Assembly (NCBI GenBank): GCA_022827265.1
Contig: JAJDTF010000071.1
Coordinates: 1 to 54,707, forward strand
Direction: 5' to 3'
Length of the DNA stretch: 54,707 nt
Origin: Acidimicrobiia bacterium
GTDB taxonomy: Bacteria > Actinomycetota > Acidimicrobiia > Acidimicrobiales > Poriferisodalaceae
Both the position numbers and the translations under genes were made by a program. Positions 43,971 to 52,928 of the stretch are shown here, piece after piece; position 1 is the first letter of the stretch, and every line of letters begins with the position of its first letter. The notes under the pieces are model-generated. The model did not search any database and was not told the origin of the DNA. It worked only from the letters and a program-made list of their open reading frames with translations.

Positions 43971-45155
43971 CTACAGGCCCATGTTGATCCACAGGGTGCG
44001 CAGCAGGAGCCGGCCCGGCTCGGTCACTGCGGCGATGACGCCAATAGTGACGAGTGCCGAGACGATCAGCATCGCCATGTCGCGCTTGCGCACCTGGGTG
44101 CGGTAGAGACGGCTCACGCCCTTCGCATCCACAAGGGCCGGGGATACCTGCATCCGGGTCAGGAAGGTGGATGCCATCCCTCGGCGGCCCTTGTCGAAGA
44201 AATCGACCATCGACGTGTGGGACCCGACCTCGACGATCTGCTCGGCTCGCTGCTCGAACGCAAGCCGCAATGCAAGATCCTCGCTGGTTCCGGGCGCGGC
44301 GATCACGTCGTAGCTCAAGCCGGCGTCGTCGAGGCGGACAGCACCCGGCGCGCCGCCTTCGGGATAGCCGTGCACGATGAGCTGCGCCCCGCACTCGAGT
44401 GCCCGCGGCGATACCGAGTCGAAGTCGCCGATGATGATGTGGGGCACGAGACCGGCCTCGAGCAGTGCATCAGCACCTCCGTCCACACCGATGATGACGG
44501 GCCGCATGTCCGACATGTAGCCCGATCGGCGAAGTGCCGCCAGATCTTCGCGGTAGTCGATACCGCGCACCACCACCAGCACGTGACGGCGTCGCAACTG
44601 GTGCCGCAGCGGCGGGATCTCCAGCTCGTCGGTGAGGATCTGCGGTTCCCGCTCCAGATACTCGAGCGTGTTGCGGGCAAAGTTCCCGAGTTCGCTGCGC
44701 ACCGCGACGCGCGCCGATTCCAGCACACGTTCGAAGTGCTCGGCATCGCGCCGGTACCCGGTCCCGATCACCTGATCGCCTCGCAGCACCTCGTCGCCTG
44801 AGACAGCCAGCTCCTCGCCGTCTCGGAGCGACGCGAACACCCTCTCGCCGATGTCGTCCAGCACCGGCACCCCTGCCTGCGCGAGCGTGAGACCGCCCAG
44901 CGCCGGGTACCGGCCGGTCATCGTCGACTCGGCATTGATGACGGCGATTGCACCCGCGGCGAGAAGTCCGTCGGCGGCGACCCGATCGAGATCTGCGTGA
45001 TGGATGACCGCAATATCGCCTCGCTCCAAGCGGCGCAGCAGGTTCTTGGTGCGACGGTCCACGCGGCACCGTCCCGCGATCTCCACGTGGTTGCCGTCAT
45101 GACCGCGGCGCGAGCGCTGGCGTCGCCGCAGCGAACGCGAGCGAAACATGCTCAC
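43971..45155 (-). CDS. steA: SteA, putative cytokinetic ring protein
   Basis: 394 residues. A thiamin-pyrophosphokinase-like catalytic fold shows VIIGVDGGADALLEAGLVPH and IIIGDFDSVSPRAL (~247), then LVVVRGIDYREDL upstream and SHTSMVDFFDKGRRGMAST downstream. One C-terminal membrane helix is MLIVSALVTIGVIAAV. In corynebacteria SteA localises to the septum with SteB and affects cell separation. ATG 45155 overlaps the recN stop, and steB follows after 13 nt. Confidence 0.9.
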   Translation of the reverse strand: MSMFRSRSLRRRQRSRRGHDGNHVEIAGRCRVDRRTKNLLRRLERGDIAVIHHADLDRVAADGLLAAGAIAVINAESTMTGRYPALGGLTLAQAGVPVLDDIGERVFASLRDGEELAVSGDEVLRGDQVIGTGYRRDAEHFERVLESARVAVRSELGNFARNTLEYLEREPQILTDELEIPPLRHQLRRRHVLVVVRGIDYREDLAALRRSGYMSDMRPVIIGVDGGADALLEAGLVPHIIIGDFDSVSPRALECGAQLIVHGYPEGGAPGAVRLDDAGLSYDVIAAPGTSEDLALRLAFEQRAEQIVEVGSHTSMVDFFDKGRRGMASTFLTRMQVSPALVDAKGVSRLYRTQVRKRDMAMLIVSALVTIGVIAAVTEPGRLLLRTLWINMGL

Positions 45156-46753
45156 TGGGGGGTGCCGCCCCGCGCTGCGGCGGCCACCTCCAGCAGTTCA
45201 GTCGCGTGCTGGCGGCCGCTCGCCCATGCAGGCTGACCCGCGAGCATCCGCGCGAGCTCGCTGACGCGATCGGGTCCGGTCACCGCGACGAGGTCGGAAG
45301 CCACTGCGTTGCCGTCGTCGGTCTTTCGAACCGCCACCTGGTGGTGCGCGAACGCCGCGACCTGCGGGAGATGCGTGACCACCAGCACCTGGTGCTGGCT
45401 GGCCAGCGAAGCCAGCGCCTGACCGACGGCAACCGCGGTCTCGCCGCCGATGCCAGCATCGACCTCGTCGAACACCAGGGTCGGCGGGCCGGCGGTCAGC
45501 ACGAGTCGCAACGCCAGCATGACGCGCGCCAGCTCGCCGCCCGATGCCACCTTCGACAGCGGGCCGGGACCCGCACCCCGGTTCGCGCTGAAGAGGAGCT
45601 CGACGCCGTCGCTCGGGGCCTCGCCGGTGACCCTGACCTCGAGCGTGCCGCCTGCCAACGCCAGCGATGCGAGGTGCTCGCTCACCGCAGCGGCGAGGCC
45701 AGGTGCAGCCGCTCGACGAGCGGCAGCCACAACGTGAGCCTCGGCTTCGACATGACGTTGCGCCGCGTCGATGCCCGCCTCCAGCTCGGCGGCCAGCTCG
45801 GTGTGACGTTCGAGCTGCGACAGGCGCTCTTCTGCCTGGGCACCGAACGCTCGCACATCGCCGAGCGTGTCGGCGTACTTGCGGGTGAGCTCGCGCAGGA
45901 GTTGGTGCCGGGCCCGGACATCAGCCAGCGCCTGCGGATCGTCCTCGATCGTCTCGAGCACGCCTCTCAGCTGCGCAGCGGCGTCATCCAACTCCGCGGC
46001 GATGGCGCCCAAGCGGTCGCTCACCGGGGCGAACGCCCTGCGGGAGGCCAGCAAGGCCGCCGCGGCGCCCAGCTTGTCGATCGCGCCCTCGTCTCCTGCG
46101 AGTGCCTGGCGGGCAGCATGACCGTCCGCGAGGACCGATGCTGCATCGGCCAGCAGGTCTTCCCGCTCGGCGATCCTGCTCAATTCATCAGGGTCGTCCA
46201 GCTTTGCCGATGCGATCTCGTCCACCTGATAGCGCAGGAGATCGATCTCCTGCGCCCGTGCTCGCGCGTCACCGCCGAGCGCGGCCAGGTTCTCCGTGAG
46301 AGCTCTCAGTTCGTCACGCGCTGCCGCCAGCGGGCGCACATCGATGCCACCCCAGCGATCGAGCGCCTCACGCTGGGTGCGAGGGCGCAGCAGCGATTGG
46401 TGCTGGTGCTGCCCGTGCAGATCGACGAGCCCGGACCCGAGCTCCGCGAGCTCTGCCGCCGAGGCCATGCCGCCGTCCACGTAGGCGCGGCTGCGACCGT
46501 CTGCTGGGATCACGCGGCGCAACACACGCTCGCTGCCGTCGGCCTGTACGAACCTGCCTTCGACGGCTGCTTCGACTGCGCCCGTACGCACCATCGCTGG
46601 GTCTGCACGCCCACCCATCAGCAGCTGCACAGCCTGCACCACCAGCGTCTTGCCGGCGCCCGTCTCGCCGGTCAGCGCCGTCATGCCAGCGCCGAGCACC
46701 AAGTTGGCATGGGAGATGACGCCAAGATCGTGTACTGCCAACTCGACGAGCAT
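45152..46753 (-). CDS. recN: DNA repair protein RecN
   Basis: 533 residues, an SMC-like ATPase for double-strand break repair. Walker A is in LTGETGAGKTLVVQAVQLL at the N-terminus; the central coiled coil is split by a hinge; the ABC signature is KVASGGELARVMLALRLVL; Walker B is PTLVFDEVDAGIGGETA; a terminal HQVLVVTHLPQVAAFAHH completes the head. Its start overlaps the nadK stop by one base (TGATG) and its stop overlaps steA. No LexA box was recognised, as expected inside an operon. Confidence 0.95.
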   Translation of the reverse strand: MLVELAVHDLGVISHANLVLGAGMTALTGETGAGKTLVVQAVQLLMGGRADPAMVRTGAVEAAVEGRFVQADGSERVLRRVIPADGRSRAYVDGGMASAAELAELGSGLVDLHGQHQHQSLLRPRTQREALDRWGGIDVRPLAAARDELRALTENLAALGGDARARAQEIDLLRYQVDEIASAKLDDPDELSRIAEREDLLADAASVLADGHAARQALAGDEGAIDKLGAAAALLASRRAFAPVSDRLGAIAAELDDAAAQLRGVLETIEDDPQALADVRARHQLLRELTRKYADTLGDVRAFGAQAEERLSQLERHTELAAELEAGIDAAQRHVEAEAHVVAAARRAAAPGLAAAVSEHLASLALAGGTLEVRVTGEAPSDGVELLFSANRGAGPGPLSKVASGGELARVMLALRLVLTAGPPTLVFDEVDAGIGGETAVAVGQALASLASQHQVLVVTHLPQVAAFAHHQVAVRKTDDGNAVASDLVAVTGPDRVSELARMLAGQPAWASGRQHATELLEVAAAARGGTPQ

Positions 46754-47622
46754 CAGCGGTCCTTGAGGCCGAACTTGTGCTTCAGCACGCGGTGGAAGCT
46801 GTCACCGCCAGCGGTGAGGAACCGTGCGTCGTACGGGGCGCGTGTCACGACGAGTTCTTCGCCGGTTGCCAGCAAGCCGGCCGAGCGCCCGTCCACCGCG
46901 GCGAGCGCCGGTCGTTCGCTCACCACCCGGATGCCGATCTCGGTGTCAGGCGGCAGCAGCAGCGAACGATCGAAGAGCATGTGCGGCGCAACAGGAGTGA
47001 CCTGCAGCGACGAATGCGTCGGCGCCACGACCGCACCCCCTGCCGAGAGGCTGTACGCCGTGGATCCCGTCGGCGTGGAGACGATGAGGCCGTCTGCCGC
47101 GTAGGTCGCGAACACATCACCGTCGAGCCACACTTCCAGCCTCACCGTGTGCCCGGGATCGCGTTTCTCGAGCACGACTTCATTCAGCCCGGTCCACGTC
47201 TCTCGGTCTTGGGCGTCCGCGTCGTGTGCGCCTGTGTGCCGGACATGTGCGCTGACCATCATTCGCTCCGAGATGTCCAAGGACTCTCCGAGCGCCGCAG
47301 CGACCATGTCGGTGAGCCGTGCCGGCTCGAATTCAGTCAGGTAGCCGAGGTGGCCGACATTGACGCCGAGCACTGGCACGCCCGCGGCGGCAACCAGATC
47401 GAACGAGCGCAGCATGGTGCCGTCGCCGCCGATGCTCACAGCGAGATCCGGAACTGTTCGGATCGGTTCGTCGATGCCAAGTTCAGGGCGACCGATTGCC
47501 GACGCCTCCACGCCGCCCATCGCCACCGCGTGACCCTCGTCCTCAAGCCAGGCCACCAGCCGTTTCGAAGCTGTCAGCGCCTCCGCGCGCTCGGCATGGG
47601 CGATGATCAGCACGTCGCTCAT
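46753..47622 (-). CDS. nadK: NAD kinase
   Basis: 289 residues; phosphorylates NAD to NADP. Diagnostic motifs are VSIGGDGTMLRSF near residue 63, LGVNVGHLGYLTEF, the NAD-binding LNEVVLEKR, and ADGLIVSTPTGSTAYSLSAGG. It is coupled to tlyA upstream (ATGA overlap) and recN downstream, the classical actinobacterial tlyA-nadK-recN unit. Confidence 0.95.
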   Translation of the reverse strand: MSDVLIIAHAERAEALTASKRLVAWLEDEGHAVAMGGVEASAIGRPELGIDEPIRTVPDLAVSIGGDGTMLRSFDLVAAAGVPVLGVNVGHLGYLTEFEPARLTDMVAAALGESLDISERMMVSAHVRHTGAHDADAQDRETWTGLNEVVLEKRDPGHTVRLEVWLDGDVFATYAADGLIVSTPTGSTAYSLSAGGAVVAPTHSSLQVTPVAPHMLFDRSLLLPPDTEIGIRVVSERPALAAVDGRSAGLLATGEELVVTRAPYDARFLTAGGDSFHRVLKHKFGLKDR

Positions 47623-48518
47623 GCCGATGCCCCCCCAGAAGCAGCGCGGAGCGCAGTCTCAATGGCCGTCTCTATGGCGCTGTCAAGATCGAACGACCAC
47701 GACGGCACGATTTCTCGCCGTGCTTCCCGCTCTTGCTCGCTGCGCTCGCAGGCCGCTCGGGCCCGGGGCTCGGCCTCTCGGCGACGGCAGTGCAAGAAGA
47801 ACTCGACGTTGCCTGCGGCTCCTCGCAACGGCGATGCGGCGACACCGGCGGGTGCGAGACCATGGCAGGTGGCGCTCGAGGCCACCTCGCTGAGCACTCG
47901 CCGCCACACGTCTGGGTCGCGTATCACTCCCTTGCCTCGCGAGGCCTCGCGCCGGCCGGCTTCGAACTGCGGCTTGGCAAGCAGCACCGCTTCCCCCCCG
48001 TGTGCAGTGCACGCCGCGAGATTCGCCATCACCATCCGCAGCGAGATGAACGACAGGTCAGCGGTGGTGATGTCTGCAGGGCCGCCGATGTCGGCAGGTC
48101 CGATGTATCGCACGTTGCACCGTTCCCGCACGGTGACACGGGAGTCGGCCCGCAGGCGGGCATCGAGCTGTCCCCAGCCGACATCGATCGCGACGACTTC
48201 TGCAGCACCCCGCTGCAGCAGGCAATCCACAAAACCGCCCGTCGAAGCGCCGGCATCGACGGCGCGCCGCCCCGCTACGGCAACCCCGAATTCGTCCAGC
48301 GCAGCATCGAGCTTGTCTCCGCCTCGTGACACGAACCGTGCCTGCTCGCCGCTGAGCTGAACCGGCTCGGCGGCCGACACCATGCGCGACGGCTTCCGCG
48401 CGACCGAACCGCCCACGAGGACCCGGCCATCCGAAATGAGCGCCTGGGCCGCAGCGCGAGACGAGGCCATGCAACGGCGCACAAGCTCGTTGTCCAGGCG
48501 TCTCCGGACGGCGTTCAT
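47619..48518 (-). CDS. tlyA: TlyA-family rRNA (cytidine-2'-O)-methyltransferase
   Basis: 299 residues from ATG 48518 (an upstream GTG-type start would add 11). N-terminal S4 domain (LDNELVRRCMASSRAAAQAL, DGRVLVGG), linker, and a Rossmann SAM methyltransferase domain: FVSRGGDKLDAAL, VDAGASTGGFVDCLLQRGA, DLSFISLRMVMANL, LAKPQFEAGR. It methylates 16S/23S rRNA cytidines; loss gives capreomycin resistance in mycobacteria. After the normal ending GNVEFFLHC comes an in-frame copy of the dispersed repeat (RARAACERSEQERE) and a further ~30 residues. The stop overlaps the nadK start. Confidence 0.92.
   Translation of the reverse strand: MNAVRRRLDNELVRRCMASSRAAAQALISDGRVLVGGSVARKPSRMVSAAEPVQLSGEQARFVSRGGDKLDAALDEFGVAVAGRRAVDAGASTGGFVDCLLQRGAAEVVAIDVGWGQLDARLRADSRVTVRERCNVRYIGPADIGGPADITTADLSFISLRMVMANLAACTAHGGEAVLLAKPQFEAGRREASRGKGVIRDPDVWRRVLSEVASSATCHGLAPAGVAASPLRGAAGNVEFFLHCRRREAEPRARAACERSEQEREARREIVPSWSFDLDSAIETAIETALRAASGGASA
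47712..47774 (-). repeat. Dispersed ~60-bp repeat, copy C (in-frame in tlyA)
   Basis: On the minus strand it begins GCCGAGCCCCGGGCCCGAGC and continues through GAGCGCAGCGAGCAAGAG to GGGAAGCACGGCGAGAA. It is read as PRARAACERSEQEREARRE in tlyA. It matches copy B2 at its left side and copies A and B1 at its core. Confidence 0.75.
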
Positions 48519-48582
48519 GCAGCCGAAAGTACCAGCGCGCCCACGGCGCACCGCAGTGGTTTACGCGACGAAAGAGGTGTCT

Positions 48583-49602
48583 TCAGACGTACCAGGTGCC
48601 GCGTGAGCGCAGCAGCTGCGCGATGTCGGCAGTGCCTTGCTTTTCTTGGGCCGCCGCCAGCTGTCGGGTCGAGGCCATGGCGTACTCGCTGCGCCGCACG
48701 GCGCGGAACACGCCGATCGGCGTGGGCTCAAACGGCCCGCGGGCGAGACGAGCCAGCATGAATGCGGTCGAGGGATCGTGCTTCGTCTCGTCGTGGGTCA
48801 GCAATTCGTCGGTGCTCACATCGGCTGTGTGAACAACCCGGGCGCAGCCCGACTCGTCGATGACCCCGAACTCGCCGTCGGCACCGAAGCGGATGGGCTC
48901 GCCGTGCGCCAACGGGATGAGGTTGGCATCGCGGTTCTGCTTCTTGGTGATCCCTTCGAAGGCGCCGTCATTGAACACGTTGCAGTTCTGGAATACCTCC
49001 ACGAAGGCGGCGCCGTCGTGCTCGTGCGCCCGCCGGAACGTGTCCATCATGTGCTGGCGGTCCATGTCGTGCGTGCGTGCCACGAACGACGCCTCGGCGC
49101 CGAGCGCCACGGCAAGCGGGTTGAACGGCGCGTCGAGCGAACCCATCGGCGAGCTCTTGGTGACCTTGCCGATCTCGCTCGTGGGGCTGAACTGGCCCTT
49201 GGTCAGTCCATAGATCTGGTTGTTGAACAGCAGCACCTTGATCTTGACGTTGCGGCGCAATGCGTGAATCAGGTGATTGCCGCCGATCGACAGCATGTCG
49301 CCGTCACCGCCGATCACCCAGACATCGAGATCGGGCCGGGCCATCGCCAAGCCGGTGGCGATGGCGGGTGCTCGGCCGTGGATGCCGTGCACGCCGTAGG
49401 AGTTCATGTAGTACGGAAAACGGGCAGCGCAGCCGATACCCGACACGAACACCGTGTTGTGCGGTTCGGTGCCGAGGCTCGGCATCAGCATCCGCATCGC
49501 GGTGAGGATGGAGTAGTCGCCGCAGCCCGGGCACCAGCGGACCTCCTGGTCGGAGGCCCAGTCTCCGGGCTGTGTGGTCGGCGTGATCGAGGTGTCGGTC
49601 AT
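48583..49602 (-). CDS. korB: 2-oxoglutarate/2-oxoacid:ferredoxin oxidoreductase, beta subunit
   Basis: 339 residues. ThDP-binding subunit: EVRWCPGCGDYSILTAM with the cluster-ligating CxxC, GIGCAARFPYYMNSYGVHG, then WVIGGDGDMLSIGGNHLIHA (the Mg/ThDP motif) and NNQIYGLTKGQFSPTSE. With the alpha subunit it forms succinyl-CoA and CO2 from 2-oxoglutarate, reducing ferredoxin, or works in reverse. It starts 64 nt after korA. The short C-terminal extension is as in actinobacterial KorB. Confidence 0.93.
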   Translation of the reverse strand: MTDTSITPTTQPGDWASDQEVRWCPGCGDYSILTAMRMLMPSLGTEPHNTVFVSGIGCAARFPYYMNSYGVHGIHGRAPAIATGLAMARPDLDVWVIGGDGDMLSIGGNHLIHALRRNVKIKVLLFNNQIYGLTKGQFSPTSEIGKVTKSSPMGSLDAPFNPLAVALGAEASFVARTHDMDRQHMMDTFRRAHEHDGAAFVEVFQNCNVFNDGAFEGITKKQNRDANLIPLAHGEPIRFGADGEFGVIDESGCARVVHTADVSTDELLTHDETKHDPSTAFMLARLARGPFEPTPIGVFRAVRRSEYAMASTRQLAAAQEKQGTADIAQLLRSRGTWYV

Positions 49603-49666
49603 CGTGCTGTTTGCCTCTGTGTGTACTCGCTGGTTCTGGATTCGCTGAACATCGTCTCGTCGGCGC

Positions 49667-51547
49667 CTAGCTGCCCGCCAGTTCCTCCAGGCGCTTGCGG
49701 ACCGCCGAGGTCACCTCGCCGGTCGTGAACGGCACACCGTCGATCTTGCCGATGTGCTCGACATCGATCAGGTACTTCGCCCGCACCAGATCGCAGAGCT
49801 GCCCCTTGTTCATCTCGGGACACACCACGGCCCGGTAGCGCCGCAGCACCTCGCCGAGATCCGCGGGCAGCGGATTGAGGTGCCGCAGGTGCACATGCGC
49901 CACCTCGAAACCGTCCTCGCGCAGCCGTCCTGCAGCCGCATCGATGGCGCCCCATGTGGAGCCCCAGCCCAGAATCACGAGATCGGCGTGCGCGTCGCCG
50001 GCGACCTCGACATCGGGGACGTCGACGCCGTCGACCTTCGCCTGCCGCAGATCGATCATCAGCTGGTGGTTCTCGGGCTCGTAGGAGATGTTGCCGGTGC
50101 CGTCCTCTTTCTCGATGCCGCCGACGCGGTGCATCAGGCCGGGCGTGCCGGGAATTGCCCACGGGCGAGCCAGCGTGTCGGGATCCCGCAAGTACGGCAG
50201 GAAGATGCCGTCGCCGTCTTCGTTGGTGCCGTTGAATTCCGTTGCGAATTCGACGCCGATGTCGGGCAGCTCATCGACGTCGGGCAGCAGCCACGGCTCG
50301 GAACTGTTGGCCAGGTAGCCGTCGGACAGCACGATGACAGGCGTCCGGTACTTCAGCGCTATGCGAGACGCCTCGATCGCGATGTCGAAGCAGTCCGCGG
50401 GACTGCGCGGCGCCACGACCGGCAGCGGCGATTCGGAATGCCGCCCGTACATGGCCATCATCAGATCTGCCTGCTCGGGCTTGGTGGGCAGGCCCGTCGA
50501 CGGGCCGCCGCGCTGGATGTCGAGCACCACCATCGGGAGCTCGAGGCTCACCGCGAGGCTGAGTGTCTCGCCTTTCAGCGCCAAGCCGGGACCCGATGTG
50601 GAGGTAAAGGCAAGCGCTCCGCCGAAGGCCGCCCCCACTGCTGACGCCGCAGCAGCGATCTCGTCTTCGGCTTGGAACGTGCGCACGCCGAAGTTCTTCT
50701 TGAGCGACATCTCGTGCAGGATGTCCGAGGCCGGCGTGATGGGGTATGAGCCGAGGAACACCGGCAAGCGCGCGAGCTGGCCCGCCACGACGCAGCCCCA
50801 CGCCAGCGCCGTGTTCCCGTTCACGTTGGTGTACTCGCCAGGTGCCAGCGGGGCCGGCTTCACCTCGTAGTGGGCTTCGAAGATCTCGGCTGTCTCGCCG
50901 AAGTTGTAGCCGGCTTTGAAGGCTGCTGTGTTGGCGTTGATGACCTGCTCGCGGCCCCGGAACTTGGTGTTGATGAACTCGAGCGTCGGCTCGACCGGAC
51001 GCGTGTACATCCACGAGATCAGACCGAGGGCGAAGAAGTTCTTGGAGCGTTCCGCATCTCGCGGCTTCACGCCGTGCTCGGCCACAGCGTCTCGTGTGAT
51101 CTGGCTCATCGGCACCGGGTACGAGCGGTAGTCGTCGAGGGTGCCGTCGTCGAGGGGATTGCTGGCGTAGCCGGCCTTTTCCAGGTTGCGGTCGTTGAAG
51201 GCATCGGTGTTCAGGATCAGCGCGCCGCCCTGAGCGAGGTTGTGCAGCTGCGCCTTCAGCGCCGCCGGGTTCATCGCCACCAGCACGGTCGGTGCATCGC
51301 CCGGGGTGGTGATGTCGAAGTCGGAGATGCGCACCTGGAACGCCGAGACGCCGGCAAGCGTCCCTTGCGGCGCGCGAATTTCGGCGGGGAACTCCGGCAG
51401 CGTGGACAGATCGTTTCCGAGCGCTGCGGAGATGCTCGTGAATTGGTCACCGGTGAGCTGCATGCCGTCGCCGGAGTCGCCGGCGAAGCGAATGATGACC
51501 TCGTCGATCTCCTGCAGCGGCAGTTCGCGCGATGCGGTATCGGTCAC
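49667..51547 (-). CDS. korA: 2-oxoglutarate/2-oxoacid:ferredoxin oxidoreductase, fused gamma-alpha subunit
   Basis: 626 residues from GTG 51547 with AGGAG seven bases upstream. The gamma domain comes first (VIIRFAGDSGDGMQLTGDQF, LAGVSAFQVRIS), then the alpha domain (GCVVAGQLARLPVFLGSYPI, FQAEDEIAAAASAVGAAFGG, DIQRGGPSTGLPTKPEQAD) and a C-terminal transketolase-like part (LVILGWGSTWGAID). No separate delta ferredoxin subunit is next to it, as usual for the two-subunit KorAB of actinobacteria, which replaces or complements 2-oxoglutarate dehydrogenase. Confidence 0.93.
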   Translation of the reverse strand: MTDTASRELPLQEIDEVIIRFAGDSGDGMQLTGDQFTSISAALGNDLSTLPEFPAEIRAPQGTLAGVSAFQVRISDFDITTPGDAPTVLVAMNPAALKAQLHNLAQGGALILNTDAFNDRNLEKAGYASNPLDDGTLDDYRSYPVPMSQITRDAVAEHGVKPRDAERSKNFFALGLISWMYTRPVEPTLEFINTKFRGREQVINANTAAFKAGYNFGETAEIFEAHYEVKPAPLAPGEYTNVNGNTALAWGCVVAGQLARLPVFLGSYPITPASDILHEMSLKKNFGVRTFQAEDEIAAAASAVGAAFGGALAFTSTSGPGLALKGETLSLAVSLELPMVVLDIQRGGPSTGLPTKPEQADLMMAMYGRHSESPLPVVAPRSPADCFDIAIEASRIALKYRTPVIVLSDGYLANSSEPWLLPDVDELPDIGVEFATEFNGTNEDGDGIFLPYLRDPDTLARPWAIPGTPGLMHRVGGIEKEDGTGNISYEPENHQLMIDLRQAKVDGVDVPDVEVAGDAHADLVILGWGSTWGAIDAAAGRLREDGFEVAHVHLRHLNPLPADLGEVLRRYRAVVCPEMNKGQLCDLVRAKYLIDVEHIGKIDGVPFTTGEVTSAVRKRLEELAGS

Positions 51548-51583
51548 AGTGTCTCCTAGGGGAAGGGCTCCTGGCGGGAAGCG

Positions 51584-51599
51584 GCCCGCAGTTGCGGGC
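51584..51599. terminator. Short GC hairpin between aldolase and korA
   Basis: GCCCGCA (51584-51590) and TGCGGGC (51593-51599) are perfect arms two bases apart; a G8 run follows at about 51601. It could attenuate or terminate transcription from the aldolase gene into korA. The 125-bp spacer otherwise shows only the korA ribosome binding site. Confidence 0.3.
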
Positions 51600-51672
51600 T
51601 GGGGGGGGTGCGGCCGCTCCAGGCGACCACGCTAGCCGCGCCCGGGTGGACGCAGCCGGGTCGGATCACGCC

Positions 51673-52779
51673 TCAGGCGATGGTCACCGCCTGGTCCAAA
51701 TAGACGTCCTGGATGGCACCGAGCAGCTCGACCCCTTCGGCCATGGGCCGCTGGAACGCCTTGCGTCCCGAGATGAGCCCGATGCCGCCGGCTCGCTTGT
51801 TGACGACTGCGGTGGCGACGGCTTCGGCCAAGTCGGCAGCCCCCGAACTGGCGCCGCCGGAGTTGATGAGCCCGACGCGTCCCATGTAGCAATTCGCCAC
51901 CTGCCAGCGGCACAGGTCCACGGGATGATCCGTCGTCAACTGGTCGTACACCGCAGCGTGCGTCTTGCCGAAGCCCGGCACAGAGACGAAGGCGCCATTG
52001 TGCTCAGGCAGCTTCTGCTTGATGATGTCGGCTTCGATGGTCACACCGATGTGGTTGGCCTGTCCGGTGGCATCGGCCGCCACATGGTTGTCGACCTGAG
52101 TCGGCTCGCCCTCGGCGCTTTCACCGGACAGGTTGATGTCGGGGTTGCGCAGGTAACACCACAGCACGGTGAACATGCCGAGGCGGTGCGCTTCCTCGAA
52201 CGCCGCGGCCACCTCGGTGATCTGGCGACCGCTCTCGGCCGAACCGAAGTAGATCGTCGCTCCGACGCCGGCGGCTCCGAGCTCATGTGCCCGCTGGACG
52301 GAGCCGAACATGATCTGATCGTAGGAGGCCGGGTAGGTCAACAACTCGTTGTGGTTGATCTTGACGATGAGCGGGATGCGGTGGGCATAGCGGCGGGAAA
52401 CTGCGCCGAGCACGCCAAATGTGGTGGCCACGGCATTGCAGCCGCCTTCGACTGCCAGCTCCACGATGGAGGCCGGATCGAAGTAGATCGGATTCGGCGC
52501 GAAGGACGCAGCACCCGAGTGCTCGATTCCCTGATCCACCGGAAGGATGGACACGTAACCAGTGCCGCCGAGACGACCGTGGTCGAAGAGCGACTGGAGA
52601 CTCCGCATGACCTGCGGTGAACGGTCGGTGCCGGCGACGACATCGGTCACAAAGTCGGGCCCGGGCAGCGTCAGCAGGTCGCGCCCGATGCCTTCGCACT
52701 TGTGATCCAGCAGATAAGAGGCCTGCTCGCCCAGCAGACGCACAATGTCGGTAGTCACGATGTACGGCTCGCCTCGCAT
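51673..52779 (-). CDS. Class I fructose-bisphosphate aldolase (FbaB/DhnA type)
   Basis: 368 residues. Motifs of the archaeal/bacterial class I family: [34 protein letters not shown] with a Lys in the barrel strand, [33 protein letters not shown], and a phosphate-binding end [20 protein letters not shown] with [19 protein letters not shown]. It cleaves fructose-1,6-bisphosphate through a Schiff base without metal. It is unrelated to the class II FbaA used by many actinobacteria. It is read toward korAB over a 125-bp gap and may be a separate unit. Confidence 0.92.
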   Translation of the reverse strand: MRGEPYIVTTDIVRLLGEQASYLLDHKCEGIGRDLLTLPGPDFVTDVVAGTDRSPQVMRSLQSLFDHGRLGGTGYVSILPVDQGIEHSGAASFAPNPIYFDPASIVELAVEGGCNAVATTFGVLGAVSRRYAHRIPLIVKINHNELLTYPASYDQIMFGSVQRAHELGAAGVGATIYFGSAESGRQITEVAAAFEEAHRLGMFTVLWCYLRNPDINLSGESAEGEPTQVDNHVAADATGQANHIGVTIEADIIKQKLPEHNGAFVSVPGFGKTHAAVYDQLTTDHPVDLCRWQVANCYMGRVGLINSGGASSGAADLAEAVATAVVNKRAGGIGLISGRKAFQRPMAEGVELLGAIQDVYLDQAVTIA

Positions 52780-52928
52780 TATCTGACGGCGCCGGTTTTG
52801 GGGCTGGTACCAGGGGCTGGCACTGGGGGCGGCGCACGCCGAATGACGGATCCACTCTATCCGCGCGGTTCCGCGAGAACGTTGATCTGCAGGGCTTGAT
52901 CACCGCGGCAATGCAGGGCGGCTGTGCG

